Assembly (NCBI RefSeq): GCF_011617465.1
Contig: NZ_CP050153.1
Location: 3,534,001-3,598,000, forward strand
DNA from: Brevibacterium pigmentatum
GTDB lineage: Bacteria > Actinomycetota > Actinomycetes > Actinomycetales > Brevibacteriaceae
Direction of reading: 5' to 3'
Length of the DNA: 64,000 bases
This document shows, piece by piece, positions 54,204 through 62,781 of this stretch (positions within the stretch are counted from its first letter, which is position 1; the number at the start of each line of letters is the position of its first letter). The notes below the pieces were generated by a model. The model saw only the letters and a program-made list of their open reading frames with translations. It was not told the origin of the DNA and ran no database searches. The position numbers were made by a program, and so were the translations under genes.

Positions 54204-54817
54204 CATTCCTCCTCACCGAGGTTGAGTGCCCTCTGGAACAGGACTGCCACGCCTTCGACCGCTGGGGCGAGCTGCAGAGCCGCGAGCGCATAGATGTCCC
54301 GATCGCACCCATACGGGTCGATCACGTCATCATCTGTGGGAAGATCCGGTGCGCGTCTGCGACTGCGCCGTCGCACCGCCGCTCCGACCGCGGCCCGCAG
54401 ACGCGTCGCCCGGTCCGCTGACGGAAGAGCGCCCTCGCTGACGATCTCGTCGTCGCGAGTCACCGCCGCGAGACTTGCGAGTTCGCGGATCGTGAAGGTC
54501 CGCCGAACGATGCGCGGGTTGAGTTCGACGACTGCGCGTCGGTGCTCGCGTGTCATGACGAGCACGAGGTCAGCCGCGCTGAGCGAATCCTCACTGACCT
54601 GCCGCGCCCGCTGGGCCCGGATGTTGATCACCCCCATGAACCCCGCAACTTCCCGGGCTTCTTCGGGCATCATTCGCCCCGGTGCGGCACGGGTGCCGGC
54701 CGAGCGCAGGCGGATCTCGGAGACGTCGGCGAACCTCTGGGCCAGCACCAGCTCGGCAAGACGCGAGCGACAGAGGTTTCCGGTGCACACAGTGAGCACG
54801 GTGAAGCTCTCAGACAT
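54203..54817 (-). CDS. Low-molecular-weight protein-tyrosine phosphatase (Wzb-like)
   Basis: 204-residue phosphatase. VCTGNLCRSR gives the P-loop with Cys11 as nucleophile and Arg17; the general-acid region is DVIDPYGCD near the C-terminal third. It is longer than the usual 140-160 residues because of an Arg-rich insertion (AVGAAVRRRSRRRAPDLP). It probably removes phosphate from the adjacent tyrosine kinase, allowing cycles of chain-length control. It joins the kinase gene at TGATG and is followed by the sugar transferase gene. Confidence 0.87.
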   Translation of the reverse strand: MSESFTVLTVCTGNLCRSRLAELVLAQRFADVSEIRLRSAGTRAAPGRMMPEEAREVAGFMGVINIRAQRARQVSEDSLSAADLVLVMTREHRRAVVELNPRIVRRTFTIRELASLAAVTRDDEIVSEGALPSADRATRLRAAVGAAVRRRSRRRAPDLPTDDDVIDPYGCDRDIYALAALQLAPAVEGVAVLFQRALNLGEEE

Positions 54818-56523
54818 CAGCTTTCGTCCGCTCTCTGCGGATTCGCATCACCGGGGACCGCGCCCACCCGGGGCAGCTCGGCGGTCTGCGGTTCCTCGAA
54901 ACCCGTGTCATCGGCCGGAGCGCACCGGTGATCGGCGAGTCTGCTCCGACTGGGGATCGGCCAGACCTTCGGGGCGGAGAGATGCTTCGATCCGAAAGGT
55001 GCCGCTGGATGACGATCGACCGCCGTGTCGATGCCGTCGTCTGCGGGACCCTGTACATGACTTCGATCCGGTCGGAACATCCAGCTCGGGCCGGTATCGG
55101 CCGACAGTCGTTCGGTCTCGGTCGGGGGCCTGCCATAAACCTCCGCTGCACCGTAGGTGTACAGATCCTCGCCGTTCGGCGGCAGCATCGTGACGACTAT
55201 CCCGGCGACACGGGCGCCCACGGCCAAGTGGGTGCGGATCGACTCGGTGAAGGCGCGCTTCTTGGTGCTGCTCGCCGCGGAGACCATGATGATGCCTGCC
55301 GCCTTCGTCCCGACCACTGCGGAATCTGTGACAGCCAGGGTCGGTGGTGCGTCGAGGATGACATAGTCGAAGTCTTCGCCGAGCTCGTGCAGTACAGCGT
55401 CCATCGCTTGGGAACCCAGCAGCTCACTCGGATTCGGTGGGATATGCCCTGCCGGCAGGGCACTGAGCCCGTGTTCGCCCCATGGTTGGAGGACGTCGGA
55501 GATCTCCACCCGACCGACGAGGACGTCACTGAGCCCCGCCGCGCCTTCGATGCCCAGATATTCGGCGACTTTGGGCCGACGAAGGTCACAGTCGACGAGA
55601 GCCACCCGCAGCCCCGATTCGGCGAGGATGATCGACAGATTCGCTGCCGTGATCGATTTGCCCTCACCGAGACTCGGCGAAGTGATGGCGAAGACTCGGC
55701 GCTTGGAGCCGACTCCGAGGAAGTCGAGGTTGGTGCGCAGTGCCCGAAACGCCTCTGCCGTGGGACCGTATTTGAAGGCTCGAACCACCAACGGATCGTC
55801 GGCGACAGCGGAGTCTCGGGGGATTCTTCCGATCACGGGGGTCTCGGTGAGCTGCCTGATATCCTGCACCGATCGCACCCGAGTGTCGAAGACCGCGGTG
55901 AGGATGGCGATTCCGATCCCGCACAGCAGCCCCAGCAGCAGTCCGGCGGGCACGAGCAGACTTGCCTGTGGACTCACCGGTGCATCTGCGGTCTGAGCTT
56001 CCTGCGTGGTGGTCAGGCTGATCGAACTCCGCCCGTCCGCACGTTTGGGTTCGAGCCGATTCTGCACTGCCTGAGTCAGGCTTCGGCTGATCGCCGCGGC
56101 GATCCGCTCAGCCTGCTGAGGATCCGAATCGGCGACGGTGATGTCGATGAGGACCGAACCGTCGGGGGTGCTCGCTTTCACATCATCGCGCAGTTCGGCC
56201 ACCGTGGTGTTGAGTCCGAGTTCGGAGATCACCGGGTCGAGGACGACGCTGGACCCGACGATGTCTGTATAGCTGCTGACGACTTCTTTTGCGAAGCTGT
56301 TTCCCTGCACCAGGTCACCGGTTCCTCCCGCATCTGATTGGACCGACACGTAGAGCTGGGTGTGCGCTTCATATGTGGGTGTCATGAGCGCGACGGGCAC
56401 GGCACCTGCGACGATTCCGAGCATCGTCGCTGCTGTGACGAGCAGCCATCTGCGTCGAAGGATCCTCACGTAGTCGCGCAGGTCCATGCCCGCGCCGTTG
56501 GGTGCCGATTCTGTCATGCCCAT
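54817..56523 (-). CDS. Chain-length regulator fused to tyrosine kinase (Wzc-like)
   Basis: 568-residue polysaccharide copolymerase. A membrane helix near residues 25-45 and another near 188-210 bracket the external domain. The cytoplasmic BY-kinase has Walker A SPSLGEGKS (282-290), Walker A' ALVDCD (308-313) and Walker B VILDAP (388-393). The C-terminal 100 residues are disordered and Arg/Pro-rich with few tyrosines (YTYGAAEVYG), so the usual tyrosine cluster is weak. ATG 56523 follows AAGGACACAG. It heads the distal operon, with the phosphatase next. Confidence 0.88.
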   Translation of the reverse strand: MGMTESAPNGAGMDLRDYVRILRRRWLLVTAATMLGIVAGAVPVALMTPTYEAHTQLYVSVQSDAGGTGDLVQGNSFAKEVVSSYTDIVGSSVVLDPVISELGLNTTVAELRDDVKASTPDGSVLIDITVADSDPQQAERIAAAISRSLTQAVQNRLEPKRADGRSSISLTTTQEAQTADAPVSPQASLLVPAGLLLGLLCGIGIAILTAVFDTRVRSVQDIRQLTETPVIGRIPRDSAVADDPLVVRAFKYGPTAEAFRALRTNLDFLGVGSKRRVFAITSPSLGEGKSITAANLSIILAESGLRVALVDCDLRRPKVAEYLGIEGAAGLSDVLVGRVEISDVLQPWGEHGLSALPAGHIPPNPSELLGSQAMDAVLHELGEDFDYVILDAPPTLAVTDSAVVGTKAAGIIMVSAASSTKKRAFTESIRTHLAVGARVAGIVVTMLPPNGEDLYTYGAAEVYGRPPTETERLSADTGPSWMFRPDRSHVQGPADDGIDTAVDRHPAAPFGSKHLSAPKVWPIPSRSRLADHRCAPADDTGFEEPQTAELPRVGAVPGDANPQRADES

Positions 56524-56903
56524 GTCTGTGTCCTTCCGAACTGCGTAACCGCTGCGCGTAGAACCGATGCCGATGATTGCGACCGGTGATGTCGGCGAGC
56601 GCCCTTGGACTCCTCTGCGCCGCTCTGACCTTTGCTGACAGCTCGGCGAATCGGACTTCACGCTACATTCGCAGGCCGTCGTCGAACGCGGTCTGCGACA
56701 GAGCCTGCGGTGATCCGCAGTGGCCCTGTGGAAAGCCGCCCGAACGCGTGTGGACCGAGTCATATCCTGGTTCGGCCCCAATGATGCGGATATGCTTTCA
56801 GTGCCGAGCCGATGATGGCCGGTCAGTGGCGTCAGCCGTTATTCGAACCGAGAAGTCCCATGCGTGAATCACAGAATCCGCTGGGTGACTGCAGGAGGAC
56901 CAC
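56524..56903. promoter_or_regulatory. Divergent region between the kinase operon and the ATP-grasp gene
   Basis: 380 bases with no convincing gene. It contains the element TAGCGTGAAGTC (minus strand, 56654-56665), repeated before the dehydratase gene. The plus-strand ATP-grasp gene has a clear AGGAGG site, but I see no clean promoter for it. Confidence 0.45.
56654..56665 (-). promoter_or_regulatory. Shared promoter-like element upstream of the kinase operon
   Basis: On the minus strand TAGCGTGAAGTC occurs 131 bases before the kinase start. The identical 12-mer lies about 100 bases before the dehydratase start (62634-62645). TAGCGT fits the TANNNT -10 form. It may be a common promoter or activator target for both exopolysaccharide operons. 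Confidence 0.4.
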
Positions 56904-57971
56904 ATGACGTCGATTCCAGCCACAGTCGTGATCGGCTCGGCCGGTCGACGCCTGTATCTCATCGACTGGTTCCGCAAGGCCTTCGAGACTCTCGGCGTCG
57001 AGGGGCGCGTAGTCGTCACCGAGAACGACGAGACGAGTTCGTCCGCGACTTATGGCGACATCGGCAGAATCATGCCGAAGTACTCGGACCCTGCTTATGA
57101 GACCGCCCTGTTGGACCTCATCGTCGACCTCGAACCGCAGCTGTTCATCTCCGTCAACGACTATGAGCTCCTTCATCTCCATGTGAATACGGACCTCGCG
57201 GACCGAATGCGACAGTTGGGAGTGCTCGTCCCCGGTGTGTCCGCCGAATGGCAGCGCGGCTGCGTCGACAAGTTGCGGATGGCGCAGATGCTCACCGCGA
57301 TCGGCGTGCGAACTGCGCCGACGGTCACCGGCGGAGACGGCGCAGGACTGTCGGCGCTTGCAGCGTATACCGATGACGTTGTCGTCAAACACCGGTTCGG
57401 CAGCGGTTCGTCGGGTCTCGCGATCGTGTCCGCTGCTCGGGCAGAAGAAGCTGTGGCCGAATCACTGCTCTCCGCACCTGCGCAATCGGGCGGTGAGCCG
57501 ACTGCCGACGATGTCGTGATCCAACCCAAACTCTCCGGCACCGAACACGGTGTCGATATCGTCGGTGCACTCCATGCCCCCGGTGACCTCGCCGCTGTCC
57601 TTGCCCGACGCAAGCTGCGGATGCGAGCGGGCGAGACGGACAAAGCGGTTACGGTGGATCCTGCCCCGTTCGTGGCGAATTCGGCTCTCATCGCGAAAGC
57701 GGCTGGGCTCACCGGACTCATCGATGTCGACATGTTCCTCGACGGAGAGGGACGCAGCACTGTCATCGACATCAATCCGCGCTTCGGCGGCGGATATCCA
57801 TTCGTGCATCTCGCGGGAGCCGATGTCCCGCTGTACTACCTGGCCCAGGCCATGGGCAGAGATGACGGGTTCGAGTGGAGTCGTTATGAGCCCGGCGTTG
57901 TCTCCGCGAAATACGAAAGTATTCGAGTCGCCGGAAGAGTGCCGGTGACTCCTACCAGTTCAGTTGAGTGA
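56904..57971 (+). CDS. ATP-grasp domain protein of the exopolysaccharide locus
   Basis: 355-residue ATP-grasp ligase. A Rossmann-like N-terminus (ATVVIGSAGRRLYLIDWF) is followed by the ATP-grasp fold: DDVVVKHRFGSGSSGLAIV for the nucleotide loop and VIDINPRFGGGYPF with the metal-binding Asp/Asn. It resembles CarB-like proteins found in surface-polysaccharide loci. Such enzymes join a carboxylate to an amine or thiol through an acyl phosphate. Here it could attach an acid or amino acid to the 4-amino sugar; this is inference. ATG 56904 follows CAGGAGGACCAC. It alone is on the plus strand, converging on the CapK gene with a 12-base overlap. Confidence 0.8.
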   Translation: MTSIPATVVIGSAGRRLYLIDWFRKAFETLGVEGRVVVTENDETSSSATYGDIGRIMPKYSDPAYETALLDLIVDLEPQLFISVNDYELLHLHVNTDLADRMRQLGVLVPGVSAEWQRGCVDKLRMAQMLTAIGVRTAPTVTGGDGAGLSALAAYTDDVVVKHRFGSGSSGLAIVSAARAEEAVAESLLSAPAQSGGEPTADDVVIQPKLSGTEHGVDIVGALHAPGDLAAVLARRKLRMRAGETDKAVTVDPAPFVANSALIAKAAGLTGLIDVDMFLDGEGRSTVIDINPRFGGGYPFVHLAGADVPLYYLAQAMGRDDGFEWSRYEPGVVSAKYESIRVAGRVPVTPTSSVE

Positions 57972-59276
57972 TCGGGACCTGAACAGACTCTCTGGATCGG
58001 GAATCTCGTTGACGAAGCTCTGACGTTTACCGGACCCGACGACGAGTTGCTGCGAATCATAGGTGAAGTCACAGCGCATGATGTCCCCGACGCAGTCGTC
58101 GAGGATACTGCGAAGACGGAGCTCGAGGGCTGCGGATCGGGGCGCATTGAGCACCCACGTAAACTTCCCGATATCGTTCTGACGAAGCTGGAACTGTCGG
58201 ATCTCCTGGAGCTGGTCAGCAAGTTCCATCATTCCCATATGCAGTATCCTCTGAGGCACCTCTGCGGTACCGCCGATGCAGAAATCCCGGTTGCGCCCAC
58301 TGAGCTCCTGCAATATGCCGGGAATCGGCGCACCGGCGTCGTCGACAGCGAACCGCCCGACGTCCCCTGTGTCGTATCGGATATAGGGCGAAGCACGATT
58401 GAACAGGTCTGTGACCACAATTCGTCCGATCCCGCCCGGCGGAGCTGGGCGGTCCGAGTCCAGGTCCAGGATCTCGAAATGGAAGGTCGCAGTGTTGAGC
58501 CTGTAACGGGTCAGCGCGCCGTCCGAGATTCCGAAGATCCCATTCTCGGTATTGGAGTACCTCATAGCGAGATCAACACCTGCTTGGGCCCGGATGAGTT
58601 CGTTCAATGAGCTGGTAGCGGGCTCACCGATTCCAAGCACTGCACCGATGACTCCTTCTGCGAACTCGATGTCGTACCTGCGAAAGCCCTCGAAGAGCGC
58701 ATCCAGATAAGAGCACAGCGCAACGACGATGGTGCCGCGTCGACGCCTCAGCCATCGAGCGATCGCCCGAATACTCTGCTCATCGTGCTCTCCGCTGTAC
58801 ATCCGCTTGCCTTGTAGGAAATACACCAGCTTGGATTTGACCGAAACGTCGAACCATGTCGTGCCGTGGAGGGTCGGGGCAAACGGGTCGGCGCCGAGGA
58901 ACCGAAATGCAGCTACCATTTCGGCCCTGTGATGAGAGATCCGGTCGGCGTCGAAGTAGGAATCGTAGAGTACACCAGAAGTCCCAGACGAATAACGGCT
59001 GGCAAGGTTGTCAGAATTCACCCGCTCATCGAAGAACTGCGAACGGTCCGCCACCATCATCGGTTTCGTGACCACCGGCAGTGCCTCGAAACCCTCGCCC
59101 TTCAGGTTCTGGTAGAAGGGCACATGAGTGCGAGCATGCCGCGCGATCTGTTCCAATGCGGCAGAGGAAGAACGGGATGCGGGGTTGTTCAGCGTCGAAT
59201 AGACCTCTTCGACGACTGACAGTGAGACTCCATTCGGCAGCATCTGAGCCGCGAATCGGCGGGCCGTGGACAACAT
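57960..59276 (-). CDS. CapK/phenylacetate-CoA ligase-like adenylate-forming enzyme
   Basis: 438-residue protein of the AMP-binding superfamily, CapK type. RYSSGTSGVLYDSYF near residue 92 is the phosphate loop, YSNTENGIFGISDGALTRYRLN near 240 is the conserved middle, and RYDTGDVGRF near 300 has the hinge Asp. The short C-terminal lid starts after ELSGRNRDF. CapK-type proteins activate a carboxylic acid and are found in capsule loci. It is the third gene of the dehydratase operon. Paired with the convergent ATP-grasp protein it hints at acyl decoration of the polymer. Confidence 0.82.
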   Translation of the reverse strand: MLSTARRFAAQMLPNGVSLSVVEEVYSTLNNPASRSSSAALEQIARHARTHVPFYQNLKGEGFEALPVVTKPMMVADRSQFFDERVNSDNLASRYSSGTSGVLYDSYFDADRISHHRAEMVAAFRFLGADPFAPTLHGTTWFDVSVKSKLVYFLQGKRMYSGEHDEQSIRAIARWLRRRRGTIVVALCSYLDALFEGFRRYDIEFAEGVIGAVLGIGEPATSSLNELIRAQAGVDLAMRYSNTENGIFGISDGALTRYRLNTATFHFEILDLDSDRPAPPGGIGRIVVTDLFNRASPYIRYDTGDVGRFAVDDAGAPIPGILQELSGRNRDFCIGGTAEVPQRILHMGMMELADQLQEIRQFQLRQNDIGKFTWVLNAPRSAALELRLRSILDDCVGDIMRCDFTYDSQQLVVGSGKRQSFVNEIPDPESLFRSRSLN

Positions 59277-59368
59277 GAAGTTTCCCTTCTCCTCTTCCGA
59301 GTATCTGTGTCAGGTTGCGTTGGCGCGTTGGGGAATTCGAGTATGGGACCGTCTGCCACGGGACTGGG

Positions 59369-60589
59369 TCACGGCGCAGCTCCATCGACGGCTGCGCCTC
59401 GAAGCTCGAAGTACGCAGTCGCAACGGCAATGACATGTTCGATGTCGGCATCGGTCATCTTCGATCCGCTCGGCAGGTTGAGGCCGGTGGAGAAGATGCG
59501 TTCGGATACCTCTCCGCCGTATATCGGCACCTCGGCGAAGACCGGCTGCAAGTGCATCGGCTTCCACAGCGGTCGGGTTTCGATATCGTGTTCAGCCAGC
59601 CAGGCTCCCAACTCGGCCGCACTGAATCCAGTCCGACGCTCGTCCACGAGGATCGCAGTCAGCCAGGCATTGTCGCAGTGGTCGTTGTCGTTGCCGAACA
59701 CAGAAACCCCCTGCACCGAGGCGATTGTGTCGCTGTAGCGTCGACGGATCTCCCGGCGACGGTCGACCATCGCGTCGAGCCGGGTCAGCTGCGCCCGTCC
59801 GAGAGCGGCGAGCAGATTGCTCAGCCGATAGTTGAACCCGATCTCCCGGTGTTCGTAGTGGGCCACCGGCTCCCGGGCCTGGGTCGACAGGAAACGGGCG
59901 TACTCTGCCAGTCGGGAATCGTCGGTGAGCAGTGCTCCACCGCCCGAGGTGGTCATGATCTTGTTGCCGTTGAATGACACGACCGCGGCGTCGCCGAAGC
60001 TGCCGCAGGTGACAGCTCCATAGCGGGATCCCAGCGATTCGGCGGCGTCGACGAGGACGGGGACTTCGAATTCGGCCGCGATCGGCAAGATCCGGTCGTA
60101 GTCGGCGGGCCGTCCGAGCAGGTCGACCGGGACGATTGCCGCCGGCTTCTTCTTACCTCGGATCGAGTTCTTCAAAGCCCGGTGCAGCTGTACCGGATCC
60201 ATGTTTCCGTCCGAGGAGCAGTCGACGAATACAGGTTCGGCTCCGCAATAGGTGATGGCGTTCGCCGTTGCGGCGAAAGTCATCGTCGACGTGATCACCA
60301 GGTCTCCCGGCCGCACTCCGAGACCGAGAAGGCCGAGGTGGAGAGCCGCCGTGCCGGATGAGAGCCCAACTGCATAAGAGACTCCGACTTTTGCCGCAAG
60401 CTCGGTCTCGAACGCTTCGAGGTCCGGACCGACAGGTGCTATCCAGCCGCTGCGAAACGCGCGCAACAGGAATTCCTCTTCGAGCTCCCCGACGTCGGGG
60501 CCCGACAGGAGGACCCGGCTGGCGGCCTGAACAGGCTGAGGCTCCGGTGCGGTCTGCGGCTTCGTCGGTGCCGCGTCCGAGATCGTCAT
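59369..60589 (-). CDS. DegT/DnrJ/EryC1/StrS aminotransferase (PglE-like)
   Basis: 406-residue PLP enzyme that aminates nucleotide-linked keto-sugars. Lysine 210 in SFNGNKIMTTSGGG forms the cofactor Schiff base. Other motifs are RSGWIAPVGPDLEAFE, GLSSGTAALHLGLLGLG, DAAESLGSRY and GFNYRLSNLLAALG. It would turn the 4-keto sugar made by the PglF-like protein into UDP-4-amino-4,6-dideoxy-N-acetyl-sugar. Its ATG overlaps the dehydratase stop by four bases. A PglD-like acetyltransferase is not seen nearby, so the free amine could be modified otherwise. Confidence 0.89.
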   Translation of the reverse strand: MTISDAAPTKPQTAPEPQPVQAASRVLLSGPDVGELEEEFLLRAFRSGWIAPVGPDLEAFETELAAKVGVSYAVGLSSGTAALHLGLLGLGVRPGDLVITSTMTFAATANAITYCGAEPVFVDCSSDGNMDPVQLHRALKNSIRGKKKPAAIVPVDLLGRPADYDRILPIAAEFEVPVLVDAAESLGSRYGAVTCGSFGDAAVVSFNGNKIMTTSGGGALLTDDSRLAEYARFLSTQAREPVAHYEHREIGFNYRLSNLLAALGRAQLTRLDAMVDRRREIRRRYSDTIASVQGVSVFGNDNDHCDNAWLTAILVDERRTGFSAAELGAWLAEHDIETRPLWKPMHLQPVFAEVPIYGGEVSERIFSTGLNLPSGSKMTDADIEHVIAVATAYFELRGAAVDGAAP

Positions 60590-62532
60590 GGCCTGACCTC
60601 ATCCGAAATCAATGTGGTCGGCACCGACAGGTGGACAGTTCCGCCGGCGGGTTCTCGGCGGTCCACTTGATGACCGAGTTCCGGTTGGGGGCTGCAGCTG
60701 CGGTCACAGAACTCGTCGATGACGCCTCGCTCGGCCATCACGACCGGCAGATCGGCAGGTGAGAGCTCAGGAGCTTCGACCCGGCTGATCTTGTCGTGGA
60801 TGCGGATGACCGTGCCCTCATAGTCGCCGAAGAGCTCCTCGTCGAGCTTCTCACCCTCCCGCAGGCCGGTATAGACGATCTCGGTAGTCTGATTCGACAT
60901 CGCAACCAGACTCCGGGCGATGTCGACGATGCGCACGGGTTCACCCATGTCGAGAACCATGACGTAGCCGTCCTCGCCGATCGTCGCCGCCTGCAGCACC
61001 AGCTGGCACGCCTCCGGGATCGTCATGAAGAAGCGTCGGACCTCCGGATCGGTGACCGTGATCGGACCGCCCTGTCTGATCTGTTCCTGGAAGGACAGGA
61101 GCACCGATCCGCGGGAGCCCAGAACATTGCCGAAGCGAACCGAGAGGTAAGTGCCTGGAGACTTCGCTGCGAATCCGCTGACGAGTCTTTCGGCAATCCG
61201 TTTGCTCCGGCCGAGTTCGCTCGTGGGTGCTGCGGCTTTGTCCGTCGAGATGTTGACGAAGGTTTCGACTCCGACCGTGCGTGCTGCTTCGAGGACGTTG
61301 AGGGTGCCGTGGACATTCGTCTTCCACGCCTCCTCGGGGAACCGCTGCAGCATCGGCAAATGTTTGAGCGCCGCCGCATGGAAGACGATCTGCGGCTTCG
61401 CCTCGGCGAAGATGTGGTCGAGGGCGCTCCTGTCGCGGATATCGGCGAGCACTGTGTTCTGCGACATCAGCAGCGCCGAGCCGTAGAGCGTGAGTTCGAC
61501 TCCGTGCAGCGCGGTCTCATCGCGATCGAGCATGACGAGGCTCTCGGGGTGGAGAGCGAAGAGCTGCCGGCAGAGTTCGCTGCCGATCGATCCTCCGGCT
61601 CCGGTGACGAGTACCCTCTTGCCGGCCACCTTCTTCGCGATCTCGGCCAGATCGGTGTGCACCGGAGCCCGGCCGATGAGGTCTTCGACCTTGATATCGC
61701 GGATGTCGCCGATCTCGACCTTTCGATTGACCATCTCTGCCAGCGGCGGGATCGTCCTCAGCCATTTCCCTGTCGGCTGCAGACGATCACGGCAGATCTG
61801 CAGAAAATCCGCTTCGGAATCGGCGATCGCAACGATGGCTCCGGAGACGTTGAGCCATCCGGCCACCTCGGCGATGTCCTCACTTGTCCCCCGAACACGG
61901 ACCCCATGGATGCTCAGCTGCCGTTTGCGCGGATCGTCGTCGATGAGCCCGACGGGAAGATAGGCGCCGTCAGGGTCGGAGAGCATCTGCCGAATGAGGG
62001 ACTCGGCCGCGGCACCGGCGCCGACGACGAGCACTCGCTCCCCCTGCAGCGGACGGGTCGCGATCTGGTGGGACCAGCGGACGAGGTACCGGCTGCCGGT
62101 CATGAAGATGACAGCGGAGAACACGGTGAGCAGAACGAATGGGGAATCTCCCAAGGTGACAGCCATCAGACCGCACGCGCTGATCAGTGCGATGATCGCG
62201 ATGCCGCCGTATTCGGCGAAGCTGCCGTAGTGGTAGCGACTGCGATAGAGCCCGATGAGCAGGCCGAGGAGCAGCTGCAAGACCGCTGCGGCAGTGACTG
62301 CGGAGACGAGTTCGACCGCACTGACGACACCTGCGCCCATCACCGCCGAGGCGAGCAGTCCGGCAGCAGCCCATGCGGCAACGTCGAAGACCAGTTGGAA
62401 TGCGGTCTTGCTCCTCCAGATCCGCATCGCCATCCGGGCCGACCATGGTGCACCAGAAGTCACCGGGGCCGGCGGGGCCTCGCCCACTGCCCCCATCCGG
62501 GTGAGTGGTTTCGGATGTTCTGACACAGTCAT
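60586..62532 (-). CDS. Membrane-bound UDP-sugar 4,6-dehydratase (PglF/WbpM-like)
   Basis: 648-residue enzyme. Four membrane helices at residues about 45-150 are followed by a CoA-binding-type Rossmann region with LVVGAGAAAESLI (168-180) and a second Rossmann catalytic domain starting VTGAGGSIGSE (309-319). The segment FVNISTDKAAAPTSELGRSKRIAE shows the Thr-Asp-Lys and modified tyrosine position typical of PglF/WbpM. It would convert UDP-N-acetylglucosamine to the 4-keto-6-deoxy product. ATG 62532 follows GGGAGATCACG. It is the first gene of the proximal operon. The promoter-like 12-mer lies 100 bases upstream. Confidence 0.91.
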   Translation of the reverse strand: MTVSEHPKPLTRMGAVGEAPPAPVTSGAPWSARMAMRIWRSKTAFQLVFDVAAWAAAGLLASAVMGAGVVSAVELVSAVTAAAVLQLLLGLLIGLYRSRYHYGSFAEYGGIAIIALISACGLMAVTLGDSPFVLLTVFSAVIFMTGSRYLVRWSHQIATRPLQGERVLVVGAGAAAESLIRQMLSDPDGAYLPVGLIDDDPRKRQLSIHGVRVRGTSEDIAEVAGWLNVSGAIVAIADSEADFLQICRDRLQPTGKWLRTIPPLAEMVNRKVEIGDIRDIKVEDLIGRAPVHTDLAEIAKKVAGKRVLVTGAGGSIGSELCRQLFALHPESLVMLDRDETALHGVELTLYGSALLMSQNTVLADIRDRSALDHIFAEAKPQIVFHAAALKHLPMLQRFPEEAWKTNVHGTLNVLEAARTVGVETFVNISTDKAAAPTSELGRSKRIAERLVSGFAAKSPGTYLSVRFGNVLGSRGSVLLSFQEQIRQGGPITVTDPEVRRFFMTIPEACQLVLQAATIGEDGYVMVLDMGEPVRIVDIARSLVAMSNQTTEIVYTGLREGEKLDEELFGDYEGTVIRIHDKISRVEAPELSPADLPVVMAERGVIDEFCDRSCSPQPELGHQVDRREPAGGTVHLSVPTTLISDEVRP

Positions 62533-62633
62533 CGTGATCTCCCATGCTCGGCTGTTCCGGCCCAGTCGTTGTGGCTGCCGGACATCGTCGGAGCGAGCCG
62601 GCGATGCAGCGATTCCAACTAGCGGAATGCGTC

Positions 62634-62645
62634 GACTTCACGCTA
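62634..62645 (-). promoter_or_regulatory. Shared promoter-like element upstream of the dehydratase operon
   Basis: TAGCGTGAAGTC on the minus strand, identical to the element before the kinase gene. The surrounding sequences diverge, so the shared 12-mer is likely functional rather than part of a recent duplication. No -35 element is obvious. Confidence 0.4.
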
Positions 62646-62781
62646 TGGGCGCGATGACTCTGTTCTGGCGCTTGCGGAGAGGAGACTGCGGTCATCCGCG
62701 ATGGCGGTGCGGGTCTCCGTGGGGCGTTCTGCCGCAGACGGCACGAACCGTCTGCGGCTCATGCACCACACGGATATCAGC

